Of a stretch of DNA of 64,000 nucleotides, positions 8,341 through 16,621 are shown in pieces. The position numbers were made by a program, and so were the translations under genes. This stretch comes from Gordonia lacunae (GTDB lineage Bacteria > Actinomycetota > Actinomycetes > Mycobacteriales > Mycobacteriaceae), in the NCBI RefSeq assembly GCF_002149015.1, contig NZ_NGFO01000023.1:1-64000 (forward strand). Direction: 5' to 3'. Below the pieces are notes generated by a model, which did not search any database, was not told the DNA's origin, and saw only the letters and a list, made by a program, of their open reading frames with translations. Numbering within the stretch: position 1 is the first letter of the stretch; the number at the start of each line of letters is the position of its first letter.

Positions 8341-9006
8341 TCACGCCCCCGGAAGCCGATACTCCTGCCTGGGCCGGCCCGTGGTGCCGTACTGCAGGGA
8401 CATCCTGAGACGCCCGGCGGCGACGAGATTCGCGAGGTGTCGGCGCGCGGTCGGTGGCGCGATGCCGATCTCGCGGGACACGTCGTCGGCGAACAACGGC
8501 GTACCGGCGTCGAACAGAGCCAGGATGCGCTGTTCGGTCGACGAACCACCTTCCGCGCGGTCCGCGGCACGCGTACCGAAGCGCAGTGCCGAGAGTGCGG
8601 AGTCGACCGCGTGCTGGTCGACGTTCTCGCCCGCCAGCACCCGCCGGTATTGGGCGTAACCGGCCAACCGGCGCGCGAGGTCGGCGTCGTCGAAGGGTTT
8701 GATCAGATACGCGAGCGCACCGGCGCGCATCGCGGTGCGGACCGCCGATGCGTCGGTCTCGGCGCCGACGATGAAGCAGTCGCAGTCGAGTTCGGCGACC
8801 AGGTCGATGCCCGAGCCGTCGGGCAGGTACACATCCAGGAGCGCGAGATCGATGTCGGGGTGCTCGGCGACCGCCTGCCGGGCGGCCCCGATGCTCCCCG
8901 CTCGGGCGCGGACGGTGAACCCCCGCACCGCATCGACGATCGTCGAGTGCAATGCGGCGACCCGGAAGTCGTCGTCGACGATCAGGACGCCGAGGTCATC
9001 GGTCAT
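8341..9006 (-). CDS. CitB/DcuR-type response regulator
   Basis: 221-residue response regulator. The receiver domain (residues 5-120) has the acidic pair VDDD, the phosphoacceptor aspartate in LLDVYLPD and the conserved lysine in LIKPFDD. The C-terminal part (about 165-210) is a helix-turn-helix (FADDVSREIGIAPPTARRHL), as in CitB/DpiA regulators of citrate and C4-dicarboxylate use. Its ATG overlaps the stop of the sensor-kinase gene by 4 bp, so the pair is translationally coupled. The likely target is the citrate transporter gene upstream on the same strand. Confidence 0.87.
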   Translation of the reverse strand: MTDDLGVLIVDDDFRVAALHSTIVDAVRGFTVRARAGSIGAARQAVAEHPDIDLALLDVYLPDGSGIDLVAELDCDCFIVGAETDASAVRTAMRAGALAYLIKPFDDADLARRLAGYAQYRRVLAGENVDQHAVDSALSALRFGTRAADRAEGGSSTEQRILALFDAGTPLFADDVSREIGIAPPTARRHLANLVAAGRLRMSLQYGTTGRPRQEYRLPGA

Positions 9007-10736
9007 GGGAGGCCTCCCGGCTTGTCGGTGTCGCTCAATGCATCGATGCTGCCGAACTCGTCGGGACTCCCGAATTCCTCGGCACCGTCCGTCGGCGCGA
9101 GGACGCCCGGAAGTCGCGCTACGAACACGGCCCCGCGCGGTTCCTCGTCATCGTCGTGCGCCGTCCCACCCGCGTCGGCGACCCATACGTCACCACCGAT
9201 CCGACGCGCGATCTGACGGGCCAGGGCGAGTCCCATCCCGCGGCCGCCGGGAACGAGCGCGCCCGACTTGGTCGTGGCGCCCTCGGCGAAGACGTCGTCG
9301 GGATCGTCGAAGGCGATGCCGGGCCCGGAGTCCCCGACGGTGACCAGGATGGTGTCGCCGTCGGCGATCACCTCGACCTCGACGGTTCCCGTGCCCGCAC
9401 CGGACCCGACCACGTCGACCGAACCGGCAGCATCGATGGCGTTGTCGACGAGGTTGCCGAGCACGGTGGTGACGACGACTGGCTCGGTGAGGACACCCTG
9501 CAGCCAGGTCTGGTCACCCAGCCGCAGCGTGACCCGGCGCTCGCGGGCCTGGGCCGCCTTCGCGTCGAGGAAGGCGTGCAGATGTGGTTCGCGCACGTTG
9601 TCGAGCCCGGCGAGCAGCGGCCCTCCCGGTCCGGTGCCGGTGACCTCGTCCAGGTAGGCGAGCGCTTCGTCGGCATGTCCATGCCGGAGGAGACCGGCGA
9701 GTACGTGCATCCGGTTGGCCGTCTCGTGGCGCTGCGCGCGCAGGGCGGTGCTCATCGATCGGATCGAGTCAACCTCGCGGCTGAGTGCCTCGACGTCGGT
9801 GCGGTCGATCACCGACAGGACGATGCCGAGGTCGCGTCCGTCGGCGCGCACCCGATGGGAGCTCACCAGGACGACCCGTTCGCCGACGCTCGCGGCGAGT
9901 GGCTCGTCGGTCGGCGTGGCCAGGACGGCGGCCACCCGCGGGGTGAGGCCGAGCTCGGCGGCGGGGGTCCCGACGGGCGCGTCGATATCGAGTAGTCCCC
10001 GCGCCCTGTCGTTGACGACGCGCACGATGCCGTCGGCGTCGACGGCGAGCACGCCGTCGGCCAGCGAATGCAGTACCGCGCCCTGCTCCCGCACGAGTCC
10101 GGCCAGTTCGTCGGGCTCCAGTCCGAGGGTGAGCCGGCGCCAGCGGCGGGCCAGCAGCACCGAACCCACCGCGCCGATGCCCAGTGCCGCGAGCGCGAGG
10201 AGCGAGGTCGCGAGGATGTCGCTGCGGGTCTCGGAACCCACCCGTTCGGTGGAGACGCCGACGCTGATGAACCCCACGACCCTGCCGTCCGCGCTCAGGA
10301 CCGGGACCTTCGCGCGCACCGACTCCCCGAGCGTGCCCCAGTCGGTGTTGACGTCGTCCGACCCGGACAGCACCTTCGACGAATCGGTGGAGACGGTCTT
10401 GCCCAGCTTCGACGCCTCTGGGTGAGCGAGACGGATGCCGCGATCGTTGCCGATGACGACGAACAGGGCCCCGGTCCGTGCCCGCACCGCGGCGGCATGA
10501 CGCTGGAGGGGGCCGTCGAGCAGGTCGGCCACATCCACCTGGGCGCCGGGATGGGCGGCCACCTCGCTGCGGACCTCGGCGTCGGCGGCGACCGACTGGG
10601 CGATCGCCAGCGCGCGCTGCGCGTACTCGTCCTGCACTCGATCGTCGGCTCCGGCGATCACGAGACCGAACCCGACCACGAGGCTGACCGCTATCACCGC
10701 CAGCTGCAGGAGCAGCACCTGCGTCCGCAAACGCAT
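9003..10736 (-). CDS. CitA/DcuS-type sensor histidine kinase
   Basis: 577-residue membrane sensor kinase. Residues 1-30 form a first transmembrane helix. An extracytoplasmic PDC/CitAP-like domain follows (to about 170, containing FVVIGNDRGIRLAHP), then a second helix (LALAALGIGAVGSVLLA), a cytoplasmic PAS domain (VLAVDADGIVRVVNDRA) and the kinase core. The phospho-histidine is in LRAQRHETANRMH; ATP-binding boxes are NLVDNAIDA, DSGPGI and GGRGMGLALARQIA. This architecture senses citrate or dicarboxylates in known relatives. It lies directly downstream of a CitMHS transporter and is coupled to the response regulator by a 4-bp overlap. Confidence 0.9.
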   Translation of the reverse strand: MRLRTQVLLLQLAVIAVSLVVGFGLVIAGADDRVQDEYAQRALAIAQSVAADAEVRSEVAAHPGAQVDVADLLDGPLQRHAAAVRARTGALFVVIGNDRGIRLAHPEASKLGKTVSTDSSKVLSGSDDVNTDWGTLGESVRAKVPVLSADGRVVGFISVGVSTERVGSETRSDILATSLLALAALGIGAVGSVLLARRWRRLTLGLEPDELAGLVREQGAVLHSLADGVLAVDADGIVRVVNDRARGLLDIDAPVGTPAAELGLTPRVAAVLATPTDEPLAASVGERVVLVSSHRVRADGRDLGIVLSVIDRTDVEALSREVDSIRSMSTALRAQRHETANRMHVLAGLLRHGHADEALAYLDEVTGTGPGGPLLAGLDNVREPHLHAFLDAKAAQARERRVTLRLGDQTWLQGVLTEPVVVTTVLGNLVDNAIDAAGSVDVVGSGAGTGTVEVEVIADGDTILVTVGDSGPGIAFDDPDDVFAEGATTKSGALVPGGRGMGLALARQIARRIGGDVWVADAGGTAHDDDEEPRGAVFVARLPGVLAPTDGAEEFGSPDEFGSIDALSDTDKPGGLP

Positions 10737-10803
10737 GACGTCAGCCTAGACACACCACTGGTGGTGTGTCGTCGACCGTGGCGGGCGCGCCGATGCGGCG
10801 ATC

Positions 10804-10875
10804 CCGCCCCCGCCCCCTGAGGAGGCCCGGAGCTTGCGGAGGGCCGTCACGAAGGGTTCCGACACTTGCGCTCCT
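10804..10875. repeat. Palindromic repeat B, single partial copy
   Basis: The 157-bp gap between the citrate transporter and the sensor kinase holds one degenerate copy of the dispersed repeat: ccccctgaggaggcccggag, gcttgcggagggccgtcacgaagggttc and a remnant of the closing arm gcgctcctcgccc. It lies between two genes of the presumed citrate operon and may lower readthrough into the kinase gene. Confidence 0.7.
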
Positions 10876-10898
10876 CGCCCCCGGCCATCGATGCCGGT

Positions 10899-12371
10899 TC
10901 AGAACGGGACGGCCCCGACCAGGACACCGACAGCCAGCATCACGAGGGAGACGACAGTGGCGCGCCACAGCACCTTCTTGTGGTGGTCGGCGAGGGTCAC
11001 CCCGGCCAGCGCGACCAGCAGCAGGATCGCCGGGACGAGGGGGCTCTGCATGTGGACGGTCTGACCCGTGATCGATGCGCGAGCCATCTCCGTCGGGTCG
11101 ATGCCGTAGCGGGTCGCGGTCTCGGACAGCACCGGCAGCACCCCGTAGTAGAAGGCGTCGTTGCTCATCAGGAAGGTGAGCGGGATCGACAGCACACCGA
11201 TCACGATCGCCATGTGGGGGCCCATCCAGTCGGGGATGCCGTCGGCGAGCCAATGTGCGATGGCGTCGACCATTCCGGTGCCGTTGAAGACGCCGGTGAG
11301 CACGGCGGCGGCGAGGACCATGGCGACGACCGACACGATGCTGGAGCTGTGCCGGGTGATGGCCTCCTGCTGCTGCTTGATGTGCGGGAAGTTGATGGCC
11401 AGGGCGATGCCGGCGAAGATCATGAACAGTACCGGGATGGCGACGATGTCGGCGCCGAGGATGGCCAGCAGGGCGACAGTGAGGCCGGCATTCACCCAGA
11501 AGAGCTTGGGACGCAGGGTTTCCCGGTTGGGGTCGAGGACGCCCGAGAAGGATGCGTCGCGGTCGTCGTCATCCGGGTTCGCGGCGGGGCGGCCGAGGTC
11601 GTGGTCGCCGGTGGGCGCGTCGTCGACACCGGTCGATCCGGTGCCCGCCGAGCCCGAACCGCGGACCCGACGACCCCTGGGCGGCAACCCGGTTCCGCCA
11701 CCGGCGGCGACCAGCACCTCTTCCTTGGGGGCGAGCAGCGAGTCCCTGATCTCCAGCTTGCCGATTCGACGACGTTCGAGCACGCCGAGGTGATAGGCGA
11801 AGAGCAGCACGACGACGAGGGCAGCCGCCAGCGCGGGGATCATCGGGACGAAGACATCGTTGGTGTCGATGTTCAGCGCACTCGCGGCGCGGGCGGTGGG
11901 ACCGCCCCACGGCAGGATGTTCATCGTGCCGTTGGTCAGTCCGGCGACGACGGTGAGCACGACCGGGCTGACACCGAGCTTCAGATAGAGCGGCAGCAGT
12001 GCGGCCGTCGTGATGATGAAGGTCGTCGAACCGTCACCGTCGAGGGACACGACACCGGCGAGTACCGCGGTGCCGACCACCAGCCGTGCCGGGTCGTCGT
12101 GCACGGCGCGGACCACCGCTCGGACCACCGGGTCGAAGAGCCCGACGTCGATCATGATGCCGAAGAAGATGATCGCGAAGAACAGCATCGCCGCCGTCGG
12201 GGCGAGGTCCTTGATCCCATCGGTGATCATGTCGCTGATGTCGAGACCGGCACCGGCGAAGAGGCCGAATGCGACGGGGACGAGGATCAGCGCCACCACG
12301 GGCGTTGCCCGCTTGGTGATGATCAGCACCATGAAGGTGGCGACCATCCCGAGGCCGAGTGCTACCAACAT
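10899..12371 (-). CDS. CitMHS-family citrate (metal-citrate) transporter
   Basis: 490-residue integral membrane protein with about 11-12 predicted helices in two halves, joined by a long Gly/Asp-rich cytoplasmic loop (about residues 230-290). Family signatures include SLDGDGSTTFIITTAALLPL, NILPWGGPTARAASAL and FLMSNDAFYYGVLPVL. CitMHS proteins import citrate as a divalent-metal complex by proton symport. The ATG at 12371 gives MLVALGLGMVATFMVLII, a normal family start; the longer frame upstream is an overlap shadow. The CitA/CitB-like pair lies downstream on the same strand, the usual arrangement for citrate-inducible uptake. Confidence 0.9.
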   Translation of the reverse strand: MLVALGLGMVATFMVLIITKRATPVVALILVPVAFGLFAGAGLDISDMITDGIKDLAPTAAMLFFAIIFFGIMIDVGLFDPVVRAVVRAVHDDPARLVVGTAVLAGVVSLDGDGSTTFIITTAALLPLYLKLGVSPVVLTVVAGLTNGTMNILPWGGPTARAASALNIDTNDVFVPMIPALAAALVVVLLFAYHLGVLERRRIGKLEIRDSLLAPKEEVLVAAGGGTGLPPRGRRVRGSGSAGTGSTGVDDAPTGDHDLGRPAANPDDDDRDASFSGVLDPNRETLRPKLFWVNAGLTVALLAILGADIVAIPVLFMIFAGIALAINFPHIKQQQEAITRHSSSIVSVVAMVLAAAVLTGVFNGTGMVDAIAHWLADGIPDWMGPHMAIVIGVLSIPLTFLMSNDAFYYGVLPVLSETATRYGIDPTEMARASITGQTVHMQSPLVPAILLLVALAGVTLADHHKKVLWRATVVSLVMLAVGVLVGAVPF

Positions 12372-12404
12372 TGTCTTGCTCGATTCTGAGGCGGTTGTGA
12401 GGAC

Positions 12405-12420
12405 GACCACAACGGTGGTC
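12405..12420. promoter_or_regulatory. Short dyad upstream of the citrate transporter
   Basis: The sequence gaccac-aacg-gtggtc is a perfect 6-bp inverted repeat about 35 bp upstream of the transporter ATG. It sits where a response-regulator site could lie, in an AT-richer stretch ending in agcgcataagtatcg. A short dyad like this can occur by chance. Confidence 0.25.
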
Positions 12421-12562
12421 ACATCAGAAGTGTTGGCGTAACCGGCATCACAGTCACGCTTGAGCGCATAAGTATCGTTTTGCGCTTTTCGCGCACCCCG
12501 CCCGGCCGCCGCGCGATCCATGGCGAGAGGGGTGGAGGCGGCGCGCATTCCCACACGAATCC

Positions 12563-13810
12563 CTAGTCGGGCAGCATCGGTGCGTCGTCGCCGTGGTTGC
12601 GTCCGATGAGGACCGCGCGGGTGACCGAGTCGCGCCCGAACCGGTCCTTCAACACATCCATCGTCGCGTCGAGCTTCGCTCCGGTGGCTGTCGGCCCGCT
12701 CGCTTCCCTCCCGGCGCCGGGATGATCGGTGTCGAAGGGCAGGGTGAGCTGGATGCTGTCGTGGTCGTCCAGGTTGGTCAGCGACAGGCCGACGAGGGTG
12801 CAACCCCGTTCGCGGATGATCGGCATCGCGTCGGCGAGGAGTCCGCGTGCCGACGCCATGAGGAAGTCGGTCCGGTCGGTCGACTCCCGCAGCGTGCGGG
12901 ACCGAGTGGCCCGGGTGAAGTCGTCGAAGCGCAACCGCAGCACCACCGTCCGGCACACCCGCTCGGCCGTTCGGAGTCGCTTGCCCAGCCGCTCGACGAT
13001 CGCGGTGATCGTCGCCTCGAGATCGGCCTCGGATGTCGGGCGCCGACCGAGCGCGCGTTGCGATCCGATCGAACTGCGCCGCCTGCCGGTCTCGACCCGG
13101 CGCGGATCCTGGGCGAGCGACAGGGCGAACAGGTGCCGTCCGGCCCCGGAACCGACGATGCCGCGCAACGACCGCTCCCCCAGCTCGGCCAGTTGACCCA
13201 CGGTCTCGACCCCTGCCTCGTGCAGCTTGGCCTCGGTGACCGGGCCGACTCCCCAGAGCCGGCGGACCGGGAGCGGGTGCAGGAAGGCGAGCTCGGTTCC
13301 GGGTTCGACGATCAGCAGGCCGTCGGGTTTGCCCACGGCACTGGCCACCTTGGCGAGGAACTTGCTCCGCGCACCGCCGACCGTGATGGGCAAGCCGACC
13401 TCGTCGCGGACGCGCCGGCGGATCGTCGCAGCGACGTCATGCGGCGTACCGCTGATCCGCCCGAGACCCCCGACGTCGAGGAAGGCCTCGTCGACCGAGA
13501 TCCCCTCCACCACCGGAGTCGTGTCGTGGAAGATGTCGAAGACCTCACGACTGGCCTCCATATAGGCCTCGAAACGCGGCGGCACGACGATCGCGTCGGG
13601 ACAGAGGGCACGCGCCTCGTGGCCGGGCATCGGCGACCGCACACCCCGGGCCTTGGCCTCATAGCTCGCCGCGAGGACGACACCGCCGCCCACGAGGACG
13701 GGCCGACCGCGCAGCGAAGGGTCGTCCCGCTGCTCGACCGAGGCGTAGAACGAGTCGAGATCGGCATGCAGGATCGACGGATCCCGTCGCTCCCGCCGGT
13801 CGATGCGCAT
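12563..13810 (-). CDS. dinB: DNA polymerase IV (DinB), Y-family
   Basis: 415-residue error-prone translesion polymerase. Catalytic motifs are the N-terminal HADLDSFYASVEQ and SVDEAFLDV (palm acidic residues), then helix-hairpin-helix and little-finger regions. The end LIGRNHGDDAPMLPD is typical. The ATG at 13810 (MRIDRRERRDPSILHADLDSF) is the usual start. Near the C-terminus, residues of the type GAGREASGPTAT interrupt the normal run from LPFD to the AKLDATMD helix. This 12-residue insert matches the repeat in TrpB2 at protein and DNA level. The inserted loop is probably tolerated because it lies between the little-finger core and the terminal helix. Confidence 0.92.
   Translation of the reverse strand: MRIDRRERRDPSILHADLDSFYASVEQRDDPSLRGRPVLVGGGVVLAASYEAKARGVRSPMPGHEARALCPDAIVVPPRFEAYMEASREVFDIFHDTTPVVEGISVDEAFLDVGGLGRISGTPHDVAATIRRRVRDEVGLPITVGGARSKFLAKVASAVGKPDGLLIVEPGTELAFLHPLPVRRLWGVGPVTEAKLHEAGVETVGQLAELGERSLRGIVGSGAGRHLFALSLAQDPRRVETGRRRSSIGSQRALGRRPTSEADLEATITAIVERLGKRLRTAERVCRTVVLRLRFDDFTRATRSRTLRESTDRTDFLMASARGLLADAMPIIRERGCTLVGLSLTNLDDHDSIQLTLPFDTDHPGAGREASGPTATGAKLDATMDVLKDRFGRDSVTRAVLIGRNHGDDAPMLPD
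12680..12722. repeat. Single 36-bp repeat unit inside dinB
   Basis: The stretch has the core tcggcccgctcgcttccctc followed by ccggcgccgg. It is the same unit that is tandemly repeated in trpB2, here as one slightly diverged copy in the same coding frame and orientation. It encodes about 12 extra residues in the polymerase. Confidence 0.8.
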
Positions 13811-13873
13811 AGAACATATGTTCGCATGCGGTTGCGACAATGACCAGCACATCAGAAGCGAGCGATGCGCGGG

Positions 13874-14302
13874 CTACGTATCCATCGGCCGGGTGGGATC
13901 GCTGATGCCCGCCAGCCGGCGCACCGCGGCCAGCCCCTCGGCACTGCCGGGCCAGTGTCGCTGTAGCGCTGCCGGTCCGGCCCGGCGGACAACCGAGCGC
14001 AGTGCCAGCGCCACGATGATCGCGTCGTCGGCGTAGCCCAGGACGGGAATGAAGTCGGGAATCAGGTCGATGGGCAGCACGAGGTAGACCAGGAGCAGCA
14101 CCAACCGGACGCGTACGCCGCGGGGTAGTTCCGCGTCAGCGGCCAGGCGTCGCAGTAGGACGACGGTGTCGGGCAGCAATCGGAGGACGTCTGCGACCCG
14201 GAGATCGGCTGGCCGAGCGACGAGGAGAACGGCCACCAGGATCGACCACAGCACCAGCACTCCGCATGCCACAGAGATCGCGATGGGAACGAGGTGCTCC
14301 AT
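13874..14302 (-). CDS. DUF1232 (YkvA-like) small membrane protein
   Basis: 142-residue protein with an N-terminal membrane helix (PIAISVACGVLVLWSILVAV) and a central DUF1232 signature, LVLLLVYLVLPIDLIPDFIP then GYADDAI, which includes a second hydrophobic segment. The family is widespread and of unknown role. The ATG at 14302 is the first good start. It lies 63 bp from dinB on the same strand and divergent from the methyltransferase at 14383. Confidence 0.85.
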   Translation of the reverse strand: MEHLVPIAISVACGVLVLWSILVAVLLVARPADLRVADVLRLLPDTVVLLRRLAADAELPRGVRVRLVLLLVYLVLPIDLIPDFIPVLGYADDAIIVALALRSVVRRAGPAALQRHWPGSAEGLAAVRRLAGISDPTRPMDT

Positions 14303-14382
14303 CGGTGCCGATCCGTTCTGTCGGGAAGTGAGACGTCCACCACTTTATCGGGAACCGTTGTCATCAGGTCTACGCTGAGTCC

Positions 14383-15219
14383 ATGCCAGGACCGAGCATC
14401 GCCGACATCTTCGACTCGACCAGTCCCGAGTTCGACCTGGTGACCCCCCTCGTCTGGGGCCCGGCAGGCGAGACCCTTGTTGCGCGAGCGCAGGTTTCGC
14501 TGGGCGATCGCGTTCTCGACATCTGTTCCGGAACGGGTGCGAGCGCACTGGCGGCCGCTCGCGTCGTCGGTCCCGACGGACACGTCACGGCCGTCGACTT
14601 CGCTGCAGATCTCATCGATCGCGGACGAACCAGCGCTTACGCGGCGGGACTGCGCAACATCGACTTCCGCGTCGGCGACGTGACGGCACTGTCCGGACAC
14701 GACCAGGGCGAGTACGACGTCCTCACCTGTGGATTCGGCGTGTTCTTTCTACCGGACATGGACAACTCGGTGCGGAATCTGTTGCCGCTTCTGCGTCCGG
14801 GCGGTCGCCTCGCGGTCGCCGTCTGGCACGACGACGCCCTCTACGACTTCACCAGCGCGTACTTCGCCGAGGTCGCCCGCGTGACGAACACCCCGCCACC
14901 ACCGGGCCCGCGTGCTCCGTCCGACGGACCGCCTCACCCCATCACCCGCATCGATACGGTCGACAAGATTGTCGGCTGGCTCGAAACGCTTGGCGCGGTG
15001 GATGCGTCGGCGTCGATCCTCGATCTACGTGTACCGCGGACCGATGAGTTCTCGTGGTCGATGGTCCTCGGCAGCGGGCTGCGTGGCGCGTTGTCGGGCA
15101 TGGACGCCGACACCGTCGAAGACGTGCGAACCGGTTTCCTCCAGCGACTGTCCGACGAGGGCATCACCGAGGTCGACTGCGACACACTGATCGCCGTCGC
15201 CGCGAGACCCGCCGAGTGA
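14383..15219 (+). CDS. Class I SAM-dependent methyltransferase (UbiE/Ubie-like)
   Basis: 278-residue Rossmann-fold methyltransferase. Motif I is VLDICSGTGASALAA, motif post-I is VTAVDFAADLID, and motif IV lies near YDVLTCGFGVFFLPDMD, a UbiE-type signature. The acceptor cannot be predicted. The ATG at 14383 starts MPGPSIADIFDSTSPEFD. It is divergent from the DUF1232 gene across 80 bp and convergent with the carboxylesterase. Confidence 0.85.
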   Translation: MPGPSIADIFDSTSPEFDLVTPLVWGPAGETLVARAQVSLGDRVLDICSGTGASALAAARVVGPDGHVTAVDFAADLIDRGRTSAYAAGLRNIDFRVGDVTALSGHDQGEYDVLTCGFGVFFLPDMDNSVRNLLPLLRPGGRLAVAVWHDDALYDFTSAYFAEVARVTNTPPPPGPRAPSDGPPHPITRIDTVDKIVGWLETLGAVDASASILDLRVPRTDEFSWSMVLGSGLRGALSGMDADTVEDVRTGFLQRLSDEGITEVDCDTLIAVAARPAE

Positions 15220-15280
15220 ACCCCGGGATATCCGGCGCTACACCGCATATGGCGCGCCGTTCGCCAAGGACGCCCGCGGG

Positions 15281-16621
15281 TCAGGGGAAGCGGATCAGTC
15301 CTGGGACATCCGACGGGGCGGTCCAACCATCCCGGGCGAAGTCCGCCCAGATCTGCCGCAACCGGCCACCGTCGCGGTCCGCCCGATCGGCGTCGTGGCC
15401 CGCCAGGATCGGGGCACCGTCCCAGATCTCCGGGTTTCCGAACAGCAATGGGATGTCGACCGTGTGCACCGAACGCAGGGGGTGATCGGCTGCGCCCCAG
15501 TCGATGACGTATTGGGCGGCCTTGCCGCCGGCCCGTCGGTGGCGCCGTGCGAACCGATCGGCCGCCGACGTGTAGATGGCACCGGTGAGTTGCCGGACGA
15601 GGCACTCGTACAGACGGGTACCGACCACCGGTACCGCGGGGAGCGACGACACGCCGCCGATGGCCGCGGTGAAGAACCCGGCCTCGCGGCTGTTCCAGCC
15701 GATCAAGAGCTCGACCTCCGGGGCGCGCTGCTCCCAGACGGCGTCCACCTCGCTCTCCGGCGGCAGCGGATCATGACCGTATTGGGGCCCGAAGGACATG
15801 AACGCGGGAAGGCCATGTTGCAGAACCGCTTTGAGACCCATCATTGATTCCTGGACGGCGAGGACCTCGTCGACGGTCGCCGACTCCGACACCTGATGCG
15901 AGGCGGCGAACATGTCGGCGTGCAACCGCTCGCGCCGTCGGGTTATCCCGAGCGGTGCGCTCTGCACGATGGCGCGCCGGAAGAGCCCCGGCACGCCGTC
16001 GGCAGCCATCAGCTGCGCGATCGCGTCGCCGCCGGCCGATTCGCCGAAGACGGTCACGGCGCCGGGGTCGCCGCCGAACGACGCGATGTTCCGCTGCACC
16101 CAGCGGAGGGCCTCGATCATGTCGAGCAAGCCGAGATTCGCCGGCCGTTCGACGCCGTCGCCGAGGAACCCGAACAATCCCAGTCGGTAGGTCACCGACA
16201 CGACGATGACCCGCTGCTCGGCGACCAGCGCCGCCGGATCGTGACACGGCGCGTCGGCGGCGCCGATGATGTACGACCCGCCGTGGATCCAGACCATCAC
16301 CGGGAGCATCTCGTCCGGGCGGCGGTCGGCCGGCGCGGTGACCGACACATACTGCGCGTGCTCGTCGCCGACCATCTCCCCGAGCGCGGCGTCGCCGAAG
16401 GTGTCGTGGACGATTCCCTCGCCGTCGCGCTGCGGGCAGGCCGGAGACCACGACGTCGCATCGATCGGTTCGTCCGCGGGCGGTTGCGGCGACGGGGCCT
16501 CGAAGCGCGCTGCGTGCGCGTAGCGGATACCGGTGGCGCGCAGGACGTCTCCGTCCACGCGAGCGATGATCGTACCCGCGGGACACTCCACGGTCGGACC
16601 GGTCAGCGGCAGGTCAGGCAC
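15281..16621 (-). CDS. Type-B carboxylesterase
   Basis: 446-residue carboxylesterase/cholinesterase-fold hydrolase with nucleophile motif TVFGESAGGDAIAQL, oxyanion loop VWIHGGSYIIG and the family segment LGLLDMIEALRWVQRNIASF. It is somewhat shorter than the 480-520 typical of the family; no secretion signal is seen. The GTG start at 16621 overlaps the stop of ctpC by 8 bp, so it is translationally coupled to the metal-efflux ATPase, an unexpected neighbour with no clear functional link. Confidence 0.87.
   Translation of the reverse strand: MPDLPLTGPTVECPAGTIIARVDGDVLRATGIRYAHAARFEAPSPQPPADEPIDATSWSPACPQRDGEGIVHDTFGDAALGEMVGDEHAQYVSVTAPADRRPDEMLPVMVWIHGGSYIIGAADAPCHDPAALVAEQRVIVVSVTYRLGLFGFLGDGVERPANLGLLDMIEALRWVQRNIASFGGDPGAVTVFGESAGGDAIAQLMAADGVPGLFRRAIVQSAPLGITRRRERLHADMFAASHQVSESATVDEVLAVQESMMGLKAVLQHGLPAFMSFGPQYGHDPLPPESEVDAVWEQRAPEVELLIGWNSREAGFFTAAIGGVSSLPAVPVVGTRLYECLVRQLTGAIYTSAADRFARRHRRAGGKAAQYVIDWGAADHPLRSVHTVDIPLLFGNPEIWDGAPILAGHDADRADRDGGRLRQIWADFARDGWTAPSDVPGLIRFP

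Noticed and set aside
10866-12389. Long open frame on the plus strand across the citrate transporter (about 507 residues)
   Set aside because: It is antisense to a well-supported CitMHS gene, is extremely rich in Asp/His/Gly/Arg and has no family resemblance; this is typical of high-GC shadow frames.
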